Origin: Gerris lacustris
Taxonomy: Eukaryota > Arthropoda > Insecta > Hemiptera > Gerridae
Assembly: GCA_951217055.1 (NCBI GenBank)
Contig: OX578276.1
Span: 17,777,430 to 17,841,429, forward strand
Reading direction: 5' to 3'
DNA: 64,000 nucleotides
Positions 37,196 to 49,100 of the stretch are shown one piece after another (positions within the stretch are counted from its first letter, which is position 1; each line of letters opens with the position of its first letter). The translations under genes were made by a program, and so were the position numbers. The notes beneath the pieces were generated by a model that was not told where the DNA came from, did no database searches, and saw nothing but the letters and a program-made list of their open reading frames with translations.

Positions 37196-40100
37196 AGTTG
37201 TAACATTATCAAGTTGGATAACCTGATAGGAAAACAGGAATAAAGGTTATAGTTTTTTAGCGTGCTTGCGAGTTTATTTCACGTGTTTCCTTTTTAACTA
37301 CTCGTCATTATTTTGAGTGTTAATTATATAACAATACCGACTACTGTATTATGAGTATAGCTGGATCAACCACTTTACCCATTTACACTTGATAATATAA
37401 GTGATCATATCATGATTTGTTATTCCAATCTCATAATGAGAAGATGTGCAATGGTAGCAAACCATCTAATATTCTGAGAGATTTGTTTGGATGAGTGAAA
37501 ATCTAAATTGAAGATTTTTCATTGCATTATAAGAGCTTTTAATGTGCAAAGCTTAAAGGAATAACAGATACCATAAAAACTTGCTTTTAATATGCTCAAT
37601 TTTTACCTCTTTTTTCTTTTAAAATAAGGGTGCATATTATACTCTAGGGAAAACAATTGACTACTGATTTTCCCTACTTCATTAAAGGTAGATAATTGAA
37701 AAATAACCTTAATACTACCTACTTGCTACACTACATGTCTATGTGTAAGACAATAAAAACGTAAATGTTTCTTTTAACAAAAGAAATTACTTCACACCTA
37801 ATTTCATCTTATGAAATAAAGCTTAATTAATTATTGTATCACTATATACCAATAATATGAACCACAAAGAAGACATGAAAGAATTAAATAAGAAAAAAAT
37901 AACTTATTTACATTAAGTTATAAATATAAAATCTTTATTAGGTATATTTTTTTTCTTTGAAAATTCACTAAAAACTTTGATTTTAACACTTTAAAATAGC
38001 GCCGGCTGATTACCGAGAACTATGTTTATTTCAATGTTATATTCAATGGCCTTCTATGAATTATTGTATTGTATGTGTGTTATTGTTTGTGTATATTCCT
38101 CTTAAAGATAGGATTCATTTTAAAGTGCCTTATGGATACAGGAGGGTTTTATAAGACTTACGTACTAAATCTAAATAAAATTATGGTTTTTTTCCTCTTA
38201 AAAATACCTAAATGACAATAAAAAAAACACTGAAATCTTTTGAACATTGTGCACAAGCATAGAATTATCCCCTGATTTCGGGTGCATATTATATACAAAT
38301 TTTTAATTTTCTTGAAATTTCAGCCTGCAGATTTTATGCAAGATTTTACAGTAGTGTTAACTAACAAAAACTAACAATTATTATAATAAATTGGTAAATA
38401 GGTTTATTGTAGTAAGTATCTTATTATTTGGCAGATATTTAATTTTTATTCATTAAATTATTGAGATTTTATTAATACACCATAATAATATAATTATTAT
38501 TATATTTTATAGTATTATTTTTATGAATTTATAATAATTGTATCTATTTTCTTTTTATTTAAGATAAAATAATTAAATTTTATAATTATTTTATTTAAGA
38601 TAAAATTATGTAAGATATAATAATTGTATCTATGTTCTTTTTATTTAAGATGTGAATCTGCCTGATTTTTTCCATTTGTTTAGTAATGATTTTGTTTTCT
38701 AGGGCATGGAGTTCCAAATTTACCAAACAAGTCGAAAGGACAAAAACCTTCGAAGCGTTTAGAACTGCCTGCCAAGTTATCGTCTAAATATTTAGTCGGT
38801 GCCTTAATAGGAGATGGAAATTTTGCCGTTGTTAGAAAATGTACTGATAAGTGAGTAATATTGATTAATTTTTGACATTATTATTCAATTATGATGAATG
38901 GTCCTTTGATTCAATTCTATTTCATATAATTTAATTACTGTATTTTTAGCCACTTGACTTATTGTACCACGGAATCAAGTATAGTGTGGTTATTAGTGAG
39001 TTATATACAGTATTCTTACAATTCAATTTGATCCTGAAAGCGAGGAAAAATCAAAAGGAGAGCTAAATATTTGGCTGGGAGGCCAATGAGAGCTAAATAT
39101 TTGGCTGGGAAGCCAATGAGAGCTAAATATTTGGCTGGGAGGCCAATGAGAGCTAAATATTTGGCTGGGAGGCCAATGAGAGCTAAATATTTGGCTGGGA
39201 AGCCAATGAGAGCTAAATATTTGGCTGGGAAGCCAATGAGAGCTAAATATTTGGCTGGGAGGCCAATGAGAGCGAAATATTTGGCTGGGAAGCCAATGAA
39301 AGCTAAATATTTGGCTGGGAGACCAATGAGAGCTAAATATTTGGCTGGGAGGCTAATGAGAGCTAAATATTTGGCTGGGAGGCCAATGAGAGCTAAATAT
39401 TTGGCTGGGAAGCCAATGAGAGCTAAATATTTGGCTGGGAGGCCAACGAGAAATGTTTTGACATCTAGAAGGTCAGATGTGAAAATCTCGAGGTATCATT
39501 GGCTCCTCCCTTCAACTTTTTTTTGATTTTCCAATGCTGTCAGAATGAATTCTAATTAAATTGAACCCATTAGGGGGCGCCCTTGCCCTGCTCAGTTCAT
39601 AGATGTAAATCAGAGTATCATAGCATGGGATTGAACCCACGATCTTGTGTCACCTCTTCTCATTGATAGCCGGGCAGGAACCTAGAGCCCTTCGGCCACT
39701 CTGGCTCCATTACAAATAATAACTCATTTGTTGAATTCTAATTACCCACTATATATCTAAATAATATTTTTTAGAAACTATTTTCCAATGGTCTGATGGA
39801 TAGGTTGTTTATAAAAACTTTTAATTCTTCATTTTTAAAAAACAATTCTTGCTATATTTCAACCCCCTCCTTGGGTTATTAGTTATTATTAAGCTATAAT
39901 TGAATTAATTTTTAACTTCTAGTATAATCATTTAAATTTAATATCATTCATCCTTCAGCAACATAAAAATACATAAATTATAAGTATACATTTTCTCTAG
40001 AGAAAATCTATATTTTTTATTAGAATGTTGTTTAAAAAATGTATTTTAAAATGGTGACACTGTTGTGTAAGACACAGCTGAGAGATGTATTTTTATGTTG

Positions 40101-43100
40101 CTGAAGGATGAGTGATATTAAAATTTAATTGATTATACTATGAGTTAAAAATTAATTCAATTACAGCTTAATAATGACCCAAGGTGGGGTTGAAATATAG
40201 CAAGAATTGTTTTTTAAAAATGAAGAATTAAAAGTTTGTATAAACAACCTACCCATCAGACCATTGGAAAATAGTTCCTAAAAAATATTATTAAAATAAT
40301 AACTCATAATACGCAAAACTTCTTAGCAAAAACACTTAACGTAAAATACAAATTATAATTTTATTTTGTAATTTATTTGAATCATTTTATTCATTTGATT
40401 GGTATTAAGACTTCAGAGAAACAATTTATTTTGGAAGAAAGTTCAATAATATACTCTTTATTTATAAATAATATTCTCTTATAAATCTAACTCAAGCCAA
40501 TAATATCATACATTCTTATGTAAATTGGAATTACAAATAATTTTCCCTAAAAGCAATAATTCATACTACATCAATAGATAAACTTAGTATAGGAAAAAGA
40601 AACGCATCTCTCCCCAAAATGTCAGCTTCAACCACTTAGTCTAAGGCCGCACTGGAGGAGGGTGGCTGAGAGGGTAGCGAAAGGGAGGTGGAGGGTACAG
40701 GCTGAAGGGTAGAGGGTTCGCGGCCGCACTGCGCTTCCGTTCCTATCTACCCTGACAGTTTGCCAGACCTTTAAATAGTTAAGCTGAGTATTTAAACAAG
40801 TACACAGTGTTTCTAGGGGACCTGCTTTGCCTCATTCCAAACTTAGCAAGCGTCTTCTAGGCGAAACTTCTTATTATCTCCGATACAAAAATAATTATCG
40901 TGAAGTGAAGTCGTGGGTTCATAATTATATCTTATAAAGATGTAGATAAGGGTATACATAATACATTTAGTCTACATATGTGGATAAGGGTCCATGTATG
41001 TAGATAATTCATAAGGGTCTACAAAAAAGAGATCTTACCCCGAAACGTTTTTCAATTACAATTGTATTAGTTAACACAGTCGCTATGAGTTTTTCTTCCA
41101 TGTTATATCTATACATATAAAATTTAAGTTTTGTCTGAACATTGGTCAGAACTGAAAAATTGTCTGAAAAATTTTGATTTTTTATTTCATACATTCCGAA
41201 AACCGAATCCAGCCTTAACTTTATTCGTGTATTAATGTGTCTATGTATGTGTGTCTGTCACCACCAGTTCGACTTTATAGACGCAAAACTGGCTAAACGT
41301 AATCAATTTTTTTTTCAGAGCTGAGAGCAATCATGTTGCGCATGTTGTAGGCTTGGTTTCATAAATAAATATTGAGTAGAACCAAAGGTATTAACAATTT
41401 TATATAAAAAAAAAATTATGTTGACCCACCACAACCAAAAACCCATGGACTCGCTAATCAAAATGTTGGGTACTTGTAGACCACTTCGTCGGACGTCGGA
41501 AATTGGCTCAAACCGAAAAGTTAAAACAAATGATTGTTACCCCCCCCCCCCCCCTTAAAATTTCAAAATGGCGGACACAACTTTTAAAGTTTTTTGGAGG
41601 CTTATTGCGGCTAAACGGTAAGTCGCATGATCTAAATGATCTACAACTTTATGACTTTTTATCATAACTCCATCGGTTCTACCTTAAATAGACCTAAATT
41701 TGAAACCTATTTTTTAATTTTTACTTTGAGCTTTTATGGTGTCCACAATTGTTGACCGATTTAATTTCTAATTGGGGTGCTTAAGCCTCACACTAATGCT
41801 CTTTAAATCGATTATTTATTATTTTAATCATTTGTCCCTGAACTAAAGTTATTAAATATTTACTAGTGCAACTGACATATGAGTAGAGACTGGTAATTAT
41901 TTTGACTAAGATAACCTATTTTCTATTTTTTTTTGGGGGGGTGGGGGGTTTCGATTGGCTATTTTTTTATATATGTTTTATATTCTTAAAAATGGAATGA
42001 ATTATGTAAAATATAGTCATAGCAAACATAGCCATGTAATAGGAAACATAGCCACTAATACCTAGCATGGAGCTTGGGGCGAAGGCTAGTAATAATGAAT
42101 ATTATATAATATTAATAAAAAATTAGACGAGAAGGGCGATAAAAAATGCAATAAAACCAGAAGGGTAGATGGAAATTAACTGACGGGTTTGTTCTACATG
42201 GACGGTAGTGGGCAGGTTGGTACGGAAGGTTGGAGGGTAGTGGCCCTCAGTGCGGCTGGCTGCATTAAAACTAATGGTTTAGATATGAGTGGACGGTTCC
42301 TCTACCCTCCCAACCACCAGTTACCCTCTCAGCTACCCTCCTCCAGTGCGGCCTTTGCCTTAGGGATGCCTTAATAAGAAATCACATGATTTACAAATAT
42401 CCTCTTATCCTCCAAGTTAATCTGGAGACAGAATAAAGGGTTTTACACACCTCAAAGTTTATTTATATTTATGTGGATTGGATGTTTTGTACTTTTCAGG
42501 GTTAGAAACTTAGATTTTGCTTTAAAGATAATAGACAAGTCGAAGTGTGCAGGAGGAAAGGAGGAGATGATAGAAAACGAAGTGACAATCTTAAGAAGTG
42601 TTAAACATCCCAACATCATAGAACTGGTGGCCGAGTACGATACTGTGCCTGAACTTTTCCTCGTTATGGAACTAGTTAAAGTAAGTAGTGCTTACCAAAG
42701 TGTTTTAACTTCTTTCTTATAAATAAAGATCTTATTTCAGACTGGGTAGATCAAAATTTGTTTTTAACCTGAGGGACACATTCTCAACTGTTATGCTTAT
42801 TGATGTGATCTATTAAAGTACCTATTCTAAGGTTATATTCAAGTCATCTCCTGTTGTACAATTCCCTGGTTAGCACTCTCTCAATCATTACCTTAGTATG
42901 GTAAATATTCAGGGGAGGGGGTTACACACACTATTATCTGAATCACAACTGAGGGGTGTCGCTATGATCCCCTCCCCTCTAGGTAAGCCAAATTTCTCAA
43001 ATACTATCATATACAATCCTGTGTAAATGGGAATTTCTAGAAATCCTGGGATTTCCACTTAAAGAAATTAACTTTACAACAATAGATAGCCCGTTACTTC

Positions 43101-46100
43101 TTTAGATTGTTACTCTCCTATGTTTTTTTAGATTATAAATGTATATAATTATTAATACATTCCTTTGTCAAAATAACTATTAAGACAAAGGGATGTTTAG
43201 TCCAATGTACTTTAGGACAAAGGAATAGCACAGTTCTATCTCTATTAAGGGAGTAACATTCTAAAGATGAACATTCCATACACCTTCTTTAGATTGCTAC
43301 TCCCTTCTGTTTTTTTTTTTATAAGGGTAGTAACAGTCTAAAGAAGTGCCGATAACCCCAGTTTTAAGAATAAGAAAGGCATCTTTTAACAAAATTCCAG
43401 TTCTCAACCACTTGTAATTTTCAGTGCCTTACAAAGAAATCATACGCTTGTCAAAATGTCATTAACTGCAAACATTGAAAATACATTAAAAGTAAAACGT
43501 GATTTACACTACACTAAACAAACTTGAACAAAACTTTCTCATGTAAATTGTAAAACAGAATTTAAATCTAATAATATCTAAGTAAAGTAGATATATGTGT
43601 GTAGCTTGTACTCGTGTAATTTATGTTTGATCTGGAAGTGCAATCATTTGTATAATCTAGGGCAGCGGTTCTCAACCTTTGGTACGCGTACCCCTTGGGG
43701 GTACGCAAAAATGTGTAAGGGGTACGCAGTGAATTAAAAAAAGGGTTTTTTGTTTACTTTTCTGTCTAATAAATAAACACTTTTCAGTAAAATGTCAATT
43801 AAAAAATCTTTTTTGGAATTAAAATTACCTATTTACAGCTGTTTGTATGATGTAGCAATATTAGCAGTAGTTAAACCCTTCATCTAATATAAAAAGTATT
43901 TATAAAAATAAGGGGTTGTTTTTAGGGGGTACACACAGTTAATTAGAATAGAATATAATAGAATTTGTAACAAGTATCCTATATGTACTTAAACAAATAA
44001 AATCTATTCTATTCAGTTAATTATACAAAAAAGAGGTACTTGGGTTGAGAACCGCTAATCTAGGGTAACGACTCACCTCAAAGTTATTTGTTATTGGTAA
44101 GCTAGAGCAACCTAATTTATTCCAATAAAAATAAATGTTTGTTTTGATTTGTTGGTCTTTAAATATGTATAAGATATCTAAATTAATTTACTTAATTTTT
44201 CTTTTTTACTTTTCCTCTCTACTAATAGTAGGAAAAGTATTGTTTTCACCAAACTTTTTTTTTTTTGAGATTTCAACGGAATTATCCGTTTCAGGTGTTT
44301 TTAAGACCTCCTGAGTGGTTTTCAGCATGACGTATGTACGTGTGTTATCATCGTAGCGCCCAAGGTATTTAACCTAGAGAGTTGAAACTTGGCAGAAAAA
44401 TCAGTCCTAACCCGTAGTTATGCCGCCCAGAAAATCAACTTTTTCCGCCATCTTGAACCCAGTTTGCTGAGTCAGCAAAAAATTTAAAAAAATCATAATA
44501 AATCGATTATGGTCCTGATCGAGTTGAAATTTGGCATGAATGTACCTCTCTGTATGACAAACAAGCCCACCAAATTTCATTTTGATATTGGCCGCCATTT
44601 TGAAGTTATAAATTTTTAAATTTTGACGGTTACTAATACCGAAAGTATAAATAGGTTTTTGACATATAGCATATCTTTGGAACCGGAAAAAATTAAGGAA
44701 CAAATATAAAAAAAACGATAAAGTTTCATTAATTAGTTTAAAAGTTATAAGGGAATATAATTATTTTTATTAATGCGATAATTTTGATGACGTCAAAGTT
44801 TATTTACATCTGTCAAATTGCCGCCAAACTTCAAATAATAAAATAAAATATAGCTATTAAAAATAAGGTTATTTTTGAAGAATGATAATAAATCAGTTAG
44901 TTCAGAACGGTCACCCATCCAAGTACTGACCACGTCCAATGCTGCTTCCTCCTGCTGCGAAGCAGCAGGAGGAAGCAGCAGGAATCTATTATAGCTTAGT
45001 GATATATTTCATTACAAAAAAAAACAATTTAAGTAAGACTCAATTTTCAATTTGATTATACTTGTATTATTATTGTATTATACTTATATTTAGTTATACT
45101 TGTAGTACAAAGAAGAATAACAGAGTTCATTAAAGTGAGTTTTCACTGTAGTGGTAAATGTTTATGTCAATGTACAGATAATAAACAATTATCCTAATCT
45201 ATACTTAATTCTGATGCCTTTCATTATGAGCATTTCTCTTTAGAATAATCCCTAAAATTGAGAATATACTCAAATACTAATTTTAACGAGTTGATCTCTG
45301 AACGGTTTAATTCGGTATAATTCTTATTAGTAAGAAAGCCTATGCTATAAATCTAAGTTTTGTTTAGTTTGTTCTCTACACTTGAACAAATAGGTTGGGA
45401 GAATAGACATGAAACAAAAATCATTAAGGCTTTGTTTCCACTCTGGTTTTGTTTTGAGTCTGTGCCAAAAATAGTTTTAATTGTTACATGGGGAGGCTCA
45501 AGGTCTGTGATATATAGCTTGCTTCCTGCATCAAGCTCATTGTTACCTCCTACCTATAGTATCTAGTCTCGCTGCCCAGCTAATTATAAACCACACCTAG
45601 GTTCATTTGGAAATTAATCAATCATGTCTGATATTTCTTTTATACAACTAATGAGAAAAAAACAAAACTATTCATATGGTCTTTTATTAAATGTGCAACT
45701 AAAAAGAAAAAGAAAGAAAAAATGTAATACAATCCAAAATGTAGCCAAGTTTTAACTTAATATTTTTTTTTTTTTTACTTTCCCATATTATATTGTTGTG
45801 CATATTATAATTAATTGTGCAAATAATTGATTTTGAGATTTTGATTATACTGTAGAACCTCTCTTAACCGAAATATCGTTTAACTGGAACGAACGCAAAC
45901 CCGTAAAATAAATAAATAAAGGATAACAGTATGTTTGTTTAATTATAAAACAATACTTTTTACAAACAGAGTTGCACTATACTTATAGAGAGAGAAATAT
46001 AAGATTTTTTTTTTGTTCAGAAAAACAGAGGCCTACTGTAAATAATAGTTGTTAAAATGTGTATTCATAAGTTTATGTGCATATGTATGTCCGTAAAATG

Positions 46101-49100
46101 TATGTTCCTAAATAAAAAATATATATTATATGTCTTATGACATCTTTAGATTTAAAAATGACCCATTATTTATTAACCAAAATTTTGGTTATCTGAAATC
46201 ACTCCCTCCCCTTTTATTTTGGTTAACAGAGGTTCTACTGTATTTACACATTTTAAGGTCCAAAATATGTGGTTTATAAAAATACTCTGCCAATTAATGT
46301 GGCACATAGCTTCCTCGCAAAGAAAAGACCAAATTTAGAAAAATACCTCGATAAACATAATCAAAAAGTTGGAACGGCGCGGCACTGTTCCAGTAAATAT
46401 TTAATAAAGTTGAAGAAATTTAATCATTTGTTGGAGAAAAAAAAGCCTCCAACAAGCACCAAAAGTTAGCGCACTTATAATTAATTTAATAAACAAATAT
46501 AAAACTGCAACTAAATCATAGGAACCGCTGTATAAACAGTTTTTTTTTATTTTACCCCCCTCAAAACTAAAAATAACACAAAATAGATTATAAAAAAAAT
46601 TAATCTACTATGCAAGAGCTTTTATACGATATACATCATATTATAAAAGATTAACTTTAACATTTGTACCCCTGTAGTCTGAGGTACCTAAGTTAAATTT
46701 TTAAAAAACAAACAATACAAAAGGACATTCATTTAACTAATAAATACATATAAATAAAAAACCTAATATCAAAAAAGTATTTTTAAACCCTTTAACCTAC
46801 AACAAAATTATAAATCGGTACAATAGTATACGTACAAAATTTTTAAAAAATCAACAAATAAAATAGCTTTAATGTACATATCAAGGCCTTTAAAGTGATA
46901 TACAACATAATATTAAAAACAAAAAAAAAAGGTGGCCACGTGACACGGCGCATGGGAAAAAGTTTACTCTCATGTTCTCAGCAAGTAAGATGAACTAATG
47001 AAATAAAATATACTCAATTTAAAGAGCATTAGTGTGAGATTCAATCGCCGCAATCAGAAATAAAATCGGCCAACTATTATAGAAACTATGACCATTCAAA
47101 GACAAAAATGGAAAAAAATAAAACCAAAAAATAACAAAATTATCACCATCTAGGGTATAACCGATGATGATACGACAAAAACTCATAGGACTAAAGTTGT
47201 AGAATTTTTAAAATCAGTAACCACTTGTGCTATCCATTTTCTAATAAGACTTACCGTTTAGCCGCAATAAGCCCCCAAACCAGCTTCAAAATCAAGTCCC
47301 CCATTTTTATTTTTTTAAGGGTGTATTTTTTAAGGGGTTTTTTCAAGGTCCACAATATGGACGTTGCGCGTCGAATGGCTCAAACCACAAGTCTCTAGCT
47401 CTTCTGGAAGTGGGTAAACATTAATGTCAGTCAGTGAGTCAGTTAGCCATGCGGCTTTATAATATAAGACATATTAATTTAGCACGATTTAAAGTGCGCA
47501 GAAGGTTGAAATTAGGCAGGTGCTATCTGCAGGCTACTTTCGACAAACCATAAAAATTTCATAAAAATCAGATGATTACTCTTAAAGATATGGCTGTAAA
47601 TAAATGTATGTTTGTGAGCATGTGGATGACAAACAAATAAGCGCAGAAGGTTGAAACTTATATGGGACCAACAATGGGCTAATTATGACCTACCATCCAA
47701 ATTTCATTAAAATTGGACGTGTAGTTTTTAAGATATGGCGGTTCGCAAAAATTGAACGACAGACAGACACGGAACCAAAAATGTTCCCTGGTGTCTGAAA
47801 CGGATTTCTGTCTTGGAATTTTTTAAATCAGAGACCTAACATTTTTTCGTTCTTCAGAACGATCACATAGCTTCCGTTACCTTTGGTAAGCTCGGAAGCA
47901 AAATGTTTTTCTGTTGACTAAACTACTGGGCTGATTTTAATGAAATTCAGCTTACTTGATCAGAGAAATCAAACCCCCTAAGCGAAATCGAGAAACAAAT
48001 TTTAGCTTTATATCCCCCAAAACTGCAATTGTCTCTTGGTATTTAAATTCAGTATCACTATGTATATGGTGGCCATATAATGACTATGTATAGGGTGGCC
48101 ATATAATGACTATGTATAGGATGGCCATATAATGACTATGTATAGGATGGCCATATAATGACTATGTATAGGATGGCCATATAATGACTATGTATAGGGT
48201 GGCCATATAATGACTATGTATAGGATGGCCATATAATGACTATGTATAGGGTGGCCATAAAATGACTATGTATAGGGTGGCCATATAATGACTATGTATA
48301 GGGTGGCCATATAATGTTAAGTCCAAAACAGTTGTAGCCTTCAGGCGAGGGGGGGGGGGGGGGGGCAAAATGAATTAAAATTATTTTTAAAAATAAATAT
48401 TGAATTTATCGAGATGCTAAATTCGAAGTCGTTTTTGTAATGTAAAAAGGAACTGTTTAAACATATCCGAAGTAAATCAGACATTTAGAAATAGGTTGGG
48501 CATATAGTGCAGATTTACCTCTCAAAGTAAATATTGCAGTAACATAGCATCGAAGTAAATGACCGAAATTCACTTCGATATCATGTTAATGTGAACAAAT
48601 AATTTTTTGAATCTGAAGATGGCTATTTAGTAGCCGAAACCAGTTATTTGTTATTAAAAAATACTTTGTGAGAAGACCTAGTTCTTTGTTTTTTTTTTTC
48701 CTCCTTTTCAAAACGATGACGAGTAAATATCACACATTGGAGAAGCAAACTAGATAAATAACGTATTTACTAAAATTGGAAACTTTTCTAACTCATTAAG
48801 TATGGGACAAGTTTTTAATTTTACCCAGACCTTTTGGAAAATGTCCATTTTTCCAAAAAAGGGAAAAATTTAAGGAAACTTTCAAAAGCTTAAAATAAGT
48901 GGACTGTCCTGGTCAAAACGAGACGTATGGTCACCCTAACTTTGTACATATATATATGAGTTTTATGTTAAAATGTTAAAGTGTTTGAAAGTATTGTGAT
49001 GGAAAAATTATTATTTGATGTTCTGATTTTGATCTCTGTTAGTCTGTGGAACTTCACACCTGATTTCTAGATATATGATGAATGATGACATATATTATTT

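Larger units (their letters stand above)
33745..37333 (+). mobile_element. Ty3/gypsy LTR retrotransposon, internally deleted, recent insertion
   Basis: Full boundaries: 5' LTR 33745-33879 and 3' LTR 37199-37333, each 135 bp, TG...CA, identical base for base by eye. The 5-bp target duplication ATACC lies at 33740-33744 and 37334-37338. TGGTGTCAGATTAGG directly after the 5' LTR fits a tRNA primer-binding site. A-rich AAAGGAGT before the 3' LTR fits a polypurine tract. The interior keeps a 34-codon gag start, most of pol, and a Pro-rich C-terminus, but gag and the protease active site are missing and integrase is interrupted. It sits in DCLK intron 3, sense orientation. No env. Confidence 0.95.

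Noticed and set aside
33745..37333. An autonomous or infectious (env-bearing) retroelement
   Set aside because: No env frame, gag and protease are largely missing, and the integrase is broken.
39061..39450. Regular 30-bp repeats suggestive of a CRISPR array
   Set aside because: Units are contiguous without unique spacers, and the locus is an intron of an animal gene.
39071..39526. 151-codon open frame as a gene
   Set aside because: It is open only because the repeat unit is 30 bp; no splice, domain or start context supports it.
46269..46469. 66-codon Lys-rich open frame
   Set aside because: No domain or splice context; adjoins a pogo MITE and is likely chance or debris.
48613..48640. A working hammerhead ribozyme
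   Set aside because: The CTGAAGA / stem / GAAA core is present, but there is an extra base after CTGAAGA and no convincing stem I or III with a cleavage-site UH; kept only as a motif observation.
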